Part shown: in pieces, positions 27,168-37,900 of the stretch | Layout: every line of letters starts with the position of its first letter | Numbering within the stretch: the stretch's first letter is position 1 | NCBI RefSeq assembly: GCF_020379485.1 | Contig: NC_063444.1 | Coordinates: forward strand, 2,428,652-2,492,651 | Source of the DNA: Brassica napus | Taxonomy: Eukaryota > Streptophyta > Magnoliopsida > Brassicales > Brassicaceae | DNA length: 64,000 nucleotides | Direction: 5' to 3' | Made by a program: the position numbers and the translations under genes | The notes under the pieces: model-generated | The model's input: the letters and a program-made list of their open reading frames with translations, nothing else | Told to the model about the DNA's origin: nothing | Databases searched by the model: none

Positions 27168-27547
27168 ACCGCCTCATGACACCGGCACGTGAACCGACGT
27201 CGAGCTCACCGTGCTACCAGCCACCGGAATGGATTACAAGCGAGAAACCGTACCCTAAGTGGGATGTTTATTCCTTCGGCGTCATTCTCTTAGAACTTCT
27301 CACAGGCAAAACGTTTTCGGTCGATCAAGATGTAGATCAGTGGTCAGAGTTGCTTGACGGTTCTGAAGCGGAAGAGAAAGGCCGGTTCTTGAGGTTAGTC
27401 GACGGTGCAATAAGAAGCGATGTGGCTCGGCATGAGGATGATGCGATAGTGTGTTTCAGGTTAGGGATTGAATGTGTCTCTTCCTTGCCTCAGAAGCGAC
27501 CGTCCATGAAGGAAGTAGTGCAAGCGTTGGAGAAAGTGAGTGTTTAG
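27168..27547 (+). pseudogene. orphaned C-lobe of the RDK1-like kinase
   Basis: Immediately after the premature stop, the frame beginning LDRLMTPAREPTSSS continues through YQPPEW, WDVYSFGVILLELLTG, GIECVSSLPQKRPSMKE and EKVSV to a TAG at 27547. It is the normal end of the same kinase domain but out of frame with exon 2. By comparison with the remembered Arabidopsis protein, about 33-34 codons (the HGNIKPNN-type loop and DLG motif) are gone. It would be untranslated 3' UTR unless splicing bypasses the lesion. Confidence 0.8.
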
Positions 27548-28192
27548 TTTGGTTTCTTGAAGTCCAAGTCGTTGGCATTATTGTAGAAAGTGGATTTTGC
27601 TTTGTGTGTTGCTTACTTAGTCTATTGTCGTATAAGTGTGTATCTCCTAACTACTCTTTTGTGTTTATGGTTAGTTAATTAACCACCTTTAATAAGCTCC
27701 GTTGTTCATTTAAACTTGCCACAGTACACCGGTTAGACTATTTGTAATGATTTATTCTATATTTTACTTCAAAATAGATTAACTTTAAAATTGATTTATC
27801 CTATAATAGTATTCAGTTTTTAAAAAAGAAAAATAAAATGATGAACAAAAAATATATTCTATTTATAGAATAAATTCATTTTTTGACTTTATCATAGAAC
27901 TAAAAATAGAATACCATTTCAGCATATTTACTCAATTACTCTAAACTATATTGTAGACTTAAAAATACCATTGGAAATCTCTTATACCAAGTTTAATTTG
28001 ATTCGTAATACCAATTGAACCAGAGTTACAATCTTAACCAGAAACTAACCGAACCAAGTTTCAAAAGTCCACGCCTAATCATCACCACCACCACCACCAA
28101 ACTCTTTTCCCGACCAGGCAGCATATAAGGGTGAACTCTGTCTAAAAGACACTTTCTTTTCTGATAGCATCTCTACCAAAGAGTTACTAAAA
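27548..28192. other. spacer and esterase promoter
   Basis: Receptor-gene 3' end, then AT-rich DNA at 27735-27990 with ATTTTACTTCAAAATAGA/TTACTCTAAACTATA words suggesting a decayed MITE, then the promoter of the esterase gene. No other gene seen. Confidence 0.45.
28122..28130 (+). promoter_or_regulatory. TATA box of the esterase gene
   Basis: CATATAAGG lies about 65 bases upstream of the ATG at 28193, consistent with a short leader. Confidence 0.45.
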
Positions 28193-29073
28193 ATGGAAGG
28201 GCGATCTACAACCACCTCCGCTGCGGAGTCACCGGAGATCCAATACCACCCACCAAACCCACCAAACCCCCCAAACCAGATCTTCATCCTCTCCGGACAA
28301 AGCAACATGGCCGGACGCGGCGGCGTCGTCAAGGATCACCACCACAACCGTTGGGTATGGGACAAAATCGTTCCGTCGGAATGCGCGCCGGACTCGTCGA
28401 TCCTCCGCCTGAGAGCAGATCTCCGGTGGGAGGAAGCGCGTGAGCCGCTCCACGCCGACATCGACACCGGCAAAGTGTGCGGCGTAGGTCCGGGGATGGC
28501 GTTCGCCAACGCGGTGAGGAAACGATCCGACTCGGATTCCGACGTGATCGGGCTGGTTCCGTGCGCCGTCGGTGGGACGGCGATAAAAGAGTGGGAGCGC
28601 GGGAGCCGTTTGTACGAAGCGATGGTTAAGAGAGCGGAGGAGAGTAGGAGACACGGTGGAGAGATCAAGGCGATGCTTTGGTACCAAGGAGAGAGTGACG
28701 TGTCGGACATCCACGACGCCGAGAGCTACGGGAGCAATATGAGCCGTTTGATTAAGAACCTTCGTCATGATCTTAACCTTCCTTCTCTTCCCATTATTCA
28801 GGTAACGCAAGAGTGTTTGTTTCCCTTTTTACAATGTGATGTTTTAAAAAAAAAAAATACAAAATGTGTTGGTTGAAGCAGGTGGCGATAGCATCGGGAG
28901 GAGGATACATAGATAAGGTGAGAGAAGCACAGTTGGGTTTGAAACTTTCTAATGTGGTTTGTGTAGATGCCAAAGGATTGCAGCTAAAGCCGGATAATCT
29001 TCACTTAACCACTGAGGCTCAAGTGCAGCTTGGTCTCTCATTAGCACAAGCTTACCTTTCCAACTTCTGCTAG
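28193..29073 (+). CDS. SGNH/SASA-type carbohydrate acetylesterase
   Basis: Predicted hydrolase that removes acetyl groups from carbohydrates or related esters; orthologous in place and sequence to Arabidopsis At4g34215, a carbohydrate esterase with a known structure. Two exons (28193-28801, 28882-29073) give 266 residues. The nucleophile Ser37 is in FILSGQSNMAGRGG; other family blocks are VGLVPCAVGGTAIKEW-like residues and MLWYQGESD (exon 1). Asp241 and His244 in PDNLHLT (exon 2) complete the triad. The Pro/Asn-rich start (PPNPPNPPNQ) is a low-complexity extension. There is no signal peptide, so it is probably cytosolic. The physiological substrate is unknown. Confidence 0.9.
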
Positions 29074-29944
29074 ACTATCAAGTAAGTTTGTAGTGTTAAG
29101 CTTCATGACTCTGTAATGGAATGGTAAAACATTAATGCTCAGAGTTAAGAACAATTATTTTGTTTTAGAGATTGATTCTGACATCAATGGGGGTATAAGA
29201 TCTTTTAGAAGCCACATGTTTAGTCCTTGGTTCATGAAGAATCTGTTGTCATTGAAGTTATGAAATGATCGTGTCGTTGCACTCTATTATACAGAAGTGT
29301 ATTCCAGAGAAGCTAGAAGTTAGATTAAAACTATATGGAAGCTTGATGAGTATATGGAGGTATATAAATCATTTCTGATTAGGAGGCAAACATGTTTAAG
29401 ATTAGAGTTTGTATGTCCAATAACAGCGGCCTAGGAAAGTTTAGCTGATGTTAGTTTCAACGTGTTCACACAGGAACCACAAAAGATGTGAACTATGTTG
29501 AATTAGTATGATCACTGGCATGACATGAAGACAAAAATTGAATTTGTGAATCGATGTTGACTATATTTTTGTTTTTTTCAGGTTATTCCTTGTTGAGAAG
29601 TGTGATCGATGGTATTTTAAACTCTGCGAATGTTTGTCTACATTTCTCAGAATGAGATATGCAGTTTGAGCGATGGTACTGTTGTAGAGACTATGTAATC
29701 TTTCACCTTTAGAGCACACATTATTATTCCACGTTGTTACGTTGAAACAGTTTGCTGCTCTTTGTAGAATATTTTGAATAAAATGTGTTTCATTTGGACA
29801 TGGACAATTTTTGTTGTTGTTTCTAATGTAGAGACTATGTAACACTTTCACTTACAGAGCACACGTTATTATTCTCCATTGTCACGTTTAAACAATCTGC
29901 TGCTCTTTGTAGAATATCTAATAACATAAAGAAAGAAGAAGGGA
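29074..29944. other. intergenic with a local duplication
   Basis: No gene. A unit starting GTAGAGACTATGTAA occurs at about 29686 and again near 29829, running through AGAGCACAC(A/G)TTATTATTC to TGCTGCTCTTTGTAGAATAT (offset about 145 bp). The intervening piece TTGAATAAAATGTGTTTCAT (29774) recurs at 37318. Confidence 0.6.
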
Positions 29945-30628
29945 CAAAAGCTACAGGAGCTCTTCTTCCTTCGATCTCCTTCTTCGGTGGTCCGTTTCTC
30001 TCACCGCCACCGGGGATGGACTCGTCTCTTCATACTCTAGCTGTTGACGTCTCTTTTGGTGGATTTCATGGAAGGTGTGGACGGATCTGGAGTTCGTATG
30101 GATTCAATCTCCACATCGCTTATGGTTTTCACGGTTAGGTTTCTCACTTCTCCTCTAGCTTTGGTTCAGAAGTCCGTTTGGATGGTGTCTAAATTTAGAG
30201 TTTGAGTGTATTGCGGATGCGGTTAAAGTAGTCTTGTTTTAGTATTTTGTGAAAGTTTAAGTATCAGATTTGGTTCGTATGGTGGTGTCTCAATGGTCGT
30301 TTGCCTTTCGTTTATTATTCCGTGAGTCTTTCCGGAGTGGTTCATCGGTTAAAGCTTCTTGTTGGTTGAGAGTATGTCTGGGCTTCTATCTGGGAGTAAG
30401 TGGGTGCTGAATGCATCACATCTGTGTCCGAAGGTTGTGTGGACCGAGTAGAGTTCCCTCCTGTCGGGTGATGAAGTCGTGGGGTTTTGGTTCTGTGGAC
30501 GTTATCTTGGTGCACCGGGTGTAGGAGGTGGATATTGTCGCTTGGCGGGCTATGTGCAGCACCGAAAATTCCCGATCATTGGACACTACTTGGATTTAAA
30601 TTTGCTTATTTAACTTGATAAATCATTT

Positions 30629-31564
30629 TGATACGACCAAAATATGGATCACTCTTTCGGTAAGGTTGATATGAACTCAGATCCGAGAGGATTGAGAACT
30701 GATGGATCGAGGGGTGACACTAAGGGTTGCGGAATAGCCCAAAGATACTACCAGACTTCGATCGTTGCCGGATGTGACGCACCGGTCCAACAAAAGAAGG
30801 ATCGAAACTTGGAGATAACCTCACCAAGAAACTAAGAAGTGTTCTAAACAAAGAACAATGAGAGAAACTCATAAAAAAGGAAAAACAATCTGTTTTATTT
30901 CGTGGCTCTAAGGCCTTATTTATAGGATTACAAGTTGTAGAGATCCAAAGAAAAATGTGCTAAAAACAAGACATTGGAAATAGAAACAAAGACTTGACTA
31001 AATAAAGTTTTTGACTGAAACTTGGACTACCTCTTCATATAGCCACGACCAGGACTTTGAAAGGTGAAGAATATACTCCTGATATGGGCCAAGACATGTC
31101 CCTTTGAGGCCTGGTCGAAATCCGTCTTTTCCCTTAGTCAATATTTATCGGTTTCTCCATTTGGCCCAAACAAGTTCGTTTTTGAATCTATTTGAAAACC
31201 ATCAAGCCCAATGCTTTCTTGAACATTTAGAACATGAATAATAACCTTTGTCATGATTGAATTGACCGTTGGTTCATCAGAAAGAAGGTTAGCCATTTCG
31301 AGCTTCTCGGGTGGTCTGAATTCGCGAGAACTGAAGATCACCTGATTTGTAAATAGCATAACTATCACATATGAACTCCGTTTGATCTGATTCTTCTTCA
31401 AGGAGCTCCGTAATTGAGTTGAGAACATTCTCCAAGTGATTTTAAGCGTAGAAGCCTCGTGGTTTGGAAGATATGAGTCAAACAATGAACATATATCTTT
31501 ACTGCTTTCCATGATCAAGCCATGCATGCCTGTTTTGCCCGGTGCGCTACCCCACGGCACATCA
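30629..31564 (-). repeat. left LTR (element 3' LTR)
   Basis: 936-bp direct repeat; TATA-like CTATAAA on the minus strand at 30919-30925. It contains the last part of the internal reading frame. The 63-codon plus-strand frame inside it is repeated in the other LTR and is not a gene. Confidence 0.95.
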
Positions 31565-33318
31565 TTCCCTCCCTCTTGAAAATGATTTGACCTCAAATCC
31601 ATTTCACCTCTATCAAAAGGAAATGAATAAGAGAAAACGAATTTTAAAATCATATAAAATTCAATGAAGGAAAAGTATGGACAGAAAGTTCCTTGGAGTT
31701 TTGGACTTGTTTTCCTCAAGTACTTCCAGTTCCATGTCTCTGATACATAAGAACTTTGACGTTCACCAGTGTTTTTTCTCCTTGGGAACTGATCATAATT
31801 ATCCTGTACTTTCAAAACAACTAGGGAAACCACATCAAATCTGCGAGAGAAATAATCAAAGAGTTTCGCTATCCCTAGGACATCAAGAACATGATCCAAG
31901 CTCTTAGGATAATCATCAAAGAATGTGTTGTAAACCAATATGACATCAAAGCTCAAGACAACACAATTTTCAAACATTGGTTTCAAATTATGCCAAGGTT
32001 TATCAGTTTCATCACACAAGTTATCAAGCTTCAAAACAGGATCAAAAATAAAATCGGTTTCAGCTCTATGTGATTTTTGTTTCAGCAACTTCTTAACCAA
32101 AAATTCGTCCAAGGCACAAGTGGATGCAAATAAATTACCAGTGATCAGTTCATATCTATAAGGGCTCAGATTAAAGTCATTTTCTTTGAAGACAGATGAA
32201 TCAAACGATTTTCTAACACAAAAATCAGACTGTTGCAAATCAAGCTCAAATGACTTTTCAAGATGATCAAAACTTTTGCTATGTTTCAAAAACTGATCAA
32301 GACTCAAAACAAATCCAAAATGGATGTCATTGCTATTTTGAAAACGTTTTTGATCAAGAATTCCGTCAAGTTCAAATTTCTCAGAAGAATGAATCATGTT
32401 ATCAAAAACATAATTTGAAACACAAAATTCTTTAACTTTGTCAAAACCAAAACGATTTACAACAGGAGAACTGATCTTAACAAACATTTCAGGCAGAGAA
32501 TTAAGTAAATAAAGTTTCTCACAGTGCTTTTTAGGCAAAGGCGTAGAAGTTGTGCCTGGATCAAAGCAAAGATGTTTCTCTATGATGATGGATGATGTGC
32601 TTGGTGCTTCCTCATCAAAGATTGGATCAAGCTCGTCTTCTTCATCAAAGATGGGACTAAGATCATTGTCCAAGGGTCTCCTAGTCTCAAGACGTGGTCC
32701 TTGATGTTGGTAGTTCAATGGTTCTTCCTCAAAAACCTGTGAAACTAGAACAAGACTACTCGGATGCTCCGGTTCAAAACAGGTTAGTCCATTAGTCTCT
32801 TCATTATCAATATCAAACATAAGATCAGGTTTTGGAGAAGGAAGATCACATTCATCCTCACAAGTGATCCAACTTTCCATTAGCTCTTCATCATACTTAT
32901 CAAAAATTGGTAAAGAATCTGAAAAATCTTTTAGATCTTCAAGGTTGTTTTCAGATTTACCTTTGGGTTTTTCACTGATGAAAATTGATGGCTCAGCTAC
33001 TGGGGCACGTGTGGGTGTGCTCTTCTTTTGGCTCTTGCTGACGTCCTTGAGGGCTTTGTCCACACCCTTCACAAAGTTATCACAAAATTGTTGGACATCA
33101 AACTGAAAATGTTTCCTTTTTGGATCATCTTCGCCTTTGGACGTTTTGAACTGCTCTTTGCACCTCCTGTTCGGCATCTTATGTAGTCTTCTTTGGGCTA
33201 GTCTTTCCTGCACAGGAAGAAAATCATCAAAAACATTCAATGAATTTTGAGATGAAGATTTAAAGTTAGCCTCTCGCTGGAATTTCTTCTTGCTGCTTCC
33301 CTTGTGAAGACCAAACAT
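31138..33318 (-). CDS. single long ORF of the LTR retrotransposon, function unknown
   Basis: 726 codons starting MFGLHKGSSKKKFQ, about 480 bases inside the element from the primer-binding site. The N-terminal 110 residues are Lys-rich; residues about 130-260 are acidic, with a duplicated PIFDEE motif (SPIFDEEDELDPIFDEEAPS); the middle is rich in Phe/Asp/Leu. There is no CCHC knuckle, DTG protease, YxDD or integrase zinc motif. The last 142 or so residues lie inside the LTR. The stretch RSNHFQEGGNDVPWGSAPG resembles the tail of crucifer Ty3/gypsy polyproteins, so the frame may descend from a polyprotein that lost its enzymes, or be a replacement ORF. Whether it is translated is unknown. Confidence 0.6.
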   Translation of the reverse strand: MFGLHKGSSKKKFQREANFKSSSQNSLNVFDDFLPVQERLAQRRLHKMPNRRCKEQFKTSKGEDDPKRKHFQFDVQQFCDNFVKGVDKALKDVSKSQKKSTPTRAPVAEPSIFISEKPKGKSENNLEDLKDFSDSLPIFDKYDEELMESWITCEDECDLPSPKPDLMFDIDNEETNGLTCFEPEHPSSLVLVSQVFEEEPLNYQHQGPRLETRRPLDNDLSPIFDEEDELDPIFDEEAPSTSSIIIEKHLCFDPGTTSTPLPKKHCEKLYLLNSLPEMFVKISSPVVNRFGFDKVKEFCVSNYVFDNMIHSSEKFELDGILDQKRFQNSNDIHFGFVLSLDQFLKHSKSFDHLEKSFELDLQQSDFCVRKSFDSSVFKENDFNLSPYRYELITGNLFASTCALDEFLVKKLLKQKSHRAETDFIFDPVLKLDNLCDETDKPWHNLKPMFENCVVLSFDVILVYNTFFDDYPKSLDHVLDVLGIAKLFDYFSRRFDVVSLVVLKVQDNYDQFPRRKNTGERQSSYVSETWNWKYLRKTSPKLQGTFCPYFSFIEFYMILKFVFSYSFPFDRGEMDLRSNHFQEGGNDVPWGSAPGKTGMHGLIMESSKDICSLFDSYLPNHEASTLKITWRMFSTQLRSSLKKNQIKRSSYVIVMLFTNQVIFSSREFRPPEKLEMANLLSDEPTVNSIMTKVIIHVLNVQESIGLDGFQIDSKTNLFGPNGETDKY
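31565..31577 (-). other. polypurine tract
   Basis: AAGAGGGAGGGAA on the minus strand directly next to the left LTR. It would prime plus-strand DNA synthesis during reverse transcription and fixes the element's orientation. Confidence 0.85.
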
Positions 33319-33786
33319 CTTTATCCTGAAAAATTACTTAACACAAAAGGGTTAACAGATAAAATAATCCTCACACTCTCAAGTGTTTGATCTCACCCAC
33401 ACAAGTGTTTTCTATAAGATTTTAGTGGTCACTCAAGAGTCTCCTCAAGGTTCTAAGAGAACAAATCAAGAATCCCAATGGGTAGATCCAAAGCAAACAA
33501 AGGGTTTTTCTCAAGATAGATAGATAAGAGATTTTTGATTTTTGAAATCCGTTTTAACCACCTCAAAGGCTGGATTTCTCCTCAGCTAGCAGGCTTTCTC
33601 TTCCACCACCAATCCACAAAACAAACTTTGAACTTTTTTTTTTCTTTTTTTTGAATCAAATCGTAAATCTTTTTTTTTTATAAATGGATGGTAATGAGGG
33701 GCCCGGATTCAAGAAAGGTAGAAGAAGAAGTGTTTGAAGAAGATGGAGATGTGAAAGATGAAATGAAAAGAGATACCGGAAGAGTG

Positions 33787-33798
33787 GCTCTGATACCA
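33787..33798 (-). other. primer-binding site for initiator tRNA-Met
   Basis: TGGTATCAGAGC on the minus strand, two bases from the end of the right LTR, matches the 3' end of plant initiator tRNA-Met, the commonest primer of plant LTR elements. Confidence 0.9.
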
Positions 33799-33800
33799 CT

Positions 33801-34736
33801 TGATACGACCAAAATATGGATCACTCTTTCGGTAAGGTTGATATGAACTCAGATCCGAGAGGATTGAGAACTGATGGATCGAGGGGTGACACTAAGGGTT
33901 GCGGAATAGCCCAAAGATACTACCAGACTTCGATCGTTGCCGGATGTGACGCACCGGTCCAACAAAAGAAGGATCGAAACTTGGAGATAACCTCACCAAG
34001 AAACTAAGAAGTGTTCTAAACAAAGAACAATGAGAGAAACTCATAAAAAAGGAAAAACAATCTGTTTTATTTCGTGGCTCTAAGGCCTTATTTATAGGAT
34101 TACAAGTTGTAGAGATCCAAAGAAAAATGTGCTAAAAACAAGACATTGGAAATAGAAACAAAGACTTGACTAAATAAAGTTTTTGACTGAAACTTGGACT
34201 ACCTCTTCATATAGCCACGACCAGGACTTTGAAAGGTGAAGAATATACTCCTGATATGGGCCAAGACATGTCCCTTTGAGGCCTGGTCGAAATCCGTCTT
34301 TTCCCTTAGTCAATATTTATCGGTTTCTCCATTTGGCCCAAACAAGTTCGTTTTTGAATCTATTTGAAAACCATCAAGCCCAATGCTTTCTTGAACATTT
34401 AGAACATGAATAATAACCTTTGTCATGATTGAATTGACCGTTGGTTCATCAGAAAGAAGGTTAGCCATTTCGAGCTTCTCGGGTGGTCTGAATTCGCGAG
34501 AACTGAAGATCACCTGATTTGTAAATAGCATAACTATCACATATGAACTCCGTTTGATCTGATTCTTCTTCAAGGAGCTCCGTAATTGAGTTGAGAACAT
34601 TCTCCAAGTGATTTTAAGCGTAGAAGCCTCGTGGTTTGGAAGATATGAGTCAAACAATGAACATATATCTTTACTGCTTTCCATGATCAAGCCATGCATG
34701 CCTGTTTTGCCCGGTGCGCTACCCCACGGCACATCA
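33801..34736 (-). repeat. right LTR (element 5' LTR)
   Basis: Same 936-bp sequence as the left LTR. Its minus-strand CTATAAA at 34091-34097 is the likely promoter of the element. The 177-codon minus-strand frame across its border is only the LTR copy of the ORF end joined to flanking DNA. Confidence 0.95.
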
Positions 34737-34925
34737 CATTTAGTTTTAAGTTGGCATGTTTGTTTGTTGCCGTAAGTTACTCCGGAGTGGGTCTTAACTG
34801 TCGTCTTCATGTGGGCTTTTGTGTCTGGGGATTGTTCTTTCATCCGCCGGTTTATATATCAAATCATGTATGTTTCTTTGAAATAAAATGTACTTTTCTA
34901 GGAAAAAAAAAGAAAAAAGAAGGGA

Positions 34926-37900
34926 ATTCTCTTGTTCTCGCCAGCGCAACAAACTTCGACACCTATCCAAACAGAAAAACGCAGCGCATCATTTAAGTCC
35001 GTGTCTTTGGGTATACATTGTTTTGTTGGGCCTTATTATTACAAGCACTAGACTCGATGTTTTGGGTTATTGTTTTAATTCTGTATGGGCCCTCATGCCA
35101 CAAAGATTGGGCCGCGTAAGTATAGTCAGGGTTAACTTTTGCTGACAACGTTCGGTTCATCTTCCCTGAACAAAAAATCTGCAAAAAGTTACAGAATGAT
35201 GCTAAATCCAAGCTTCGTCTTAAAGAACCTTTGACTATAAAAAAAGGTATGTCCTTACCCGTTAAAATCATCTATTCAATCCTCTCAATCATAATAGACT
35301 TCTCAAAAAATCCAGAGAAAATGACTGTCTGCAATCCTCCTCGGATTTGGTACATCAATTAGAGGAAGAGGAATTGGCCCAGCAATCCATCTTCTTCCAC
35401 TGTCTTGAAGAACAAACGCAAAAGGTAATATTAGTGTATTTACTTTAAGATTCTCTTGGTCTTAAAGACATATCCTAAACTTATAGATTTAACTCGAGTC
35501 TGAAACAACTTTGTGTGGATGAAAGCAATGCAGGTGACAGTAGCGGAAGTGGTCGTTTAACATAGAAAGAACAAATATATGGAGTGAATTTAGGAGCTGC
35601 ATTGGATGGGATTTGAAGTAATGTTTAGGGGTTAAATTGAGCTTATACAGGAGAAGAGACAGAGTATTAGAAAGCAACTTTTAGTACAATTACAACATAG
35701 TAAGTAATTTGGTTATGTGATGCCATATATTTTGTTGGTAGTACACAAACCAACGATGAAAAAAGATTCAGGCTTTTGTTTGATGTTTTTTTTATTAGTA
35801 GTACACCTTCTTAGCATGTCAGTGCCAGACGCAAACGTCTAAGTCTTAACATACCTAAACTTTTACCTTTCCTGCTGTATCTACTAGAAAATCTTCCATT
35901 CTCCCACGTTCGTTACGTCAATGTTTCACAGACTACAGAGTTTCTGTGCACCAGCAAAGTTGCATGCATTGAAACCACAAAACTGGTGATGCGCATATAT
36001 AAATGTTGTCCAAGGAATGAACAAGCTCACAAATTGTAAGGGCAAATTGAAAAACAGTAAGGCCCATGTAGCTCTTACTCCGGCGTAGTAGTTTACTGGT
36101 TTGTAAAAAGGTTATTCTGAAACTAACATCATGGTCATTAAATCCAAATGCATCTTAGTTTGTACACTTCTGTAAACACACTTCTAACGGCACTTGCTTC
36201 TAAAATGGCCTTAATACATCATATAACTTTTACGGATGGTTTATAGACATGAACAACTCATAAGCCGCATGAACCGCTTATTGCTGCACAACCATTCTTA
36301 CGTAAAAAAGGTGGTTTAATCTGAAAAAATCAGCCATATTTGGCTCGGAATTCATATGTGGGAACTAAAATGAAAACATGGTGTAAACATATTAAAATGT
36401 TTTTCTTGGTTGTCTATATTGTTTTTTTTAATAGAAAAAACTCAGTTACAGATTCTGCATTAGTGCACTAATGTCATGTGATATTACAACTATAATATAA
36501 ATAAAAACCACAACACAAAATTTGTAATACTTTAGCAATAACTTTGATCAACCACTAATACGATTATGATCATTGTTCTGAATATATATATATATGTGTG
36601 TGTGTAAAAAACCATATGGTGCAATTACATCAAATCAAATGTAGGACGAAATGGAACAAAAAACACACACATGAAATTTATGAATTCAAGGGTTCTAAAA
36701 TTAAAATACAATTTAACTGGTTGTACATTTTGCCAATATTTTACATAAAAACTTATATAAGAAAGATAAAAGAATAATTAGATTATGGGTCCGATTAGTT
36801 GGATTCTAAATACATAATTTTTGTTGTAAGAATTTAGTACGTAGTTTTTATTGATGTAGTTGTAAGTTTTTTGATAGAAAAATATTACAACTTTTAAACC
36901 GCTGGTTTAAAAAAATCAAACATAAAAAAATAGCTTTGTAAATTTAAGGGAGAGTGATCCATTAAGTTACTTAGAGACTAATCGGAAAGAAAAGTTATAA
37001 AAGTTTTAAGTGAAATGAAACATTCTAATTCATACAGTCCAACCAATCAAACACCATAACTAAAATTTAATTAACTTTTGTTCATTTGTTCATTACTTTT
37101 ATCTATAATTTCCAACAAATACTTGGATGCTAATTTTTTCAGAAACATTATTAAGACAGAAAACAATGAATAACTTAAAATAATTTTATAATTGTCTACC
37201 TACTTATATTTTTATAGTAGATAATAATACATATATTAAAATAAACATACATATATATATAATCAAAACTAAAAGTAAACAAAAACTCCGTGCGTAGCTC
37301 CGACCAACCCTAGTTTTGAATAAAATGTGTTTCATATGGACAATTTTTTTGTTGTTTCTATTGTATCCTGATTTCGAACTAGACATTAACCAAAGTCAGG
37401 TTTTACCGCTATGGAATAGTCTACTCTAGCTTGTTCGCTTCATCATTTTAAGCCCAAGTGATAGACCACGTTAAGTGGTTCATACTCAATATATATTTTG
37501 AGATTTTGAAAACATAGAATAAGCTTAAGGAATGTATTTTTCCTCCGAAATTGGAAAAATTAATAACTATTCGTTTGTTTCTGTCGTGATCCCTAATATT
37601 TCTTCTTTTATTTTCAAACAAAGCTAAACTTAAAATATGATTTTGGACTATATTTTATTGTACATATGAAAATTCAACTGTGTATAAAGCATTATGTTTT
37701 AAGGGATTTTGGACAGGTCGACCTACCAAAAAATGCACCTCTAAGCAAGCAGTTGCGAACACACAAACGCAAATCTTTCACGTGCCATAAATTAAACTTA
37801 CGTCATAGCCACCACAGTATATCCTTCCAAATATTCCCAAACCAACTACTGTAAAATTTGACCACCAACGCCAACGCAATAATGAAGTTATGTACCTCTA

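Larger units (their letters stand above)
30629..34736 (-). mobile_element. non-autonomous LTR retrotransposon, very young
   Basis: Two direct copies of 936 bp (30629-31564 and 33801-34736) begin TGATACGACC and end GGCACATCA, with no difference found by eye. A 5-bp target duplication CATTT flanks them (30624-30628 and 34737-34741). Orientation is minus: a primer-binding site TGGTATCAGAGC, complementary to initiator tRNA-Met, lies two bases inside the right LTR (33787-33798). A polypurine tract AAGAGGGAGGGAA abuts the left LTR (31565-31577). The 2.2-kb interior has one long frame and no recognisable protease, reverse transcriptase, RNase H or integrase, so the element must rely on enzymes from a related autonomous element. 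Confidence 0.95.
29945..34917 (+). mobile_element. older retroposed sequence, split by the LTR element
   Basis: Outer parts 29945-30628 and 34742-34917 join to about 860 bp when the LTR insertion and one copy of its target repeat are removed. The right end is an A-rich tail (AGGAAAAAAAAAGAAAAA). AGAAGGGA flanks both sides (29937-29944 and 34918-34925), a plausible target duplication for poly(A)-dependent retroposition. I see no reverse transcriptase, so it may be a non-autonomous LINE derivative or a retroposed RNA. Low-complexity flanks make the duplication weak evidence. Confidence 0.4.

Noticed and set aside
28229..28810. 193-codon frame antisense to the esterase gene
   Set aside because: Shadow frame of a GC-rich exon; the sense strand has clear catalytic motifs.
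30644..30835. 63-codon frame, repeated exactly at 33816-34007
   Set aside because: It lies wholly inside the two LTRs, antisense to the element; duplication is due to the LTRs, not a gene family.
34310..34843. 177-codon minus-strand frame
   Set aside because: It is the LTR copy of the end of the retroelement ORF fused to flanking DNA.
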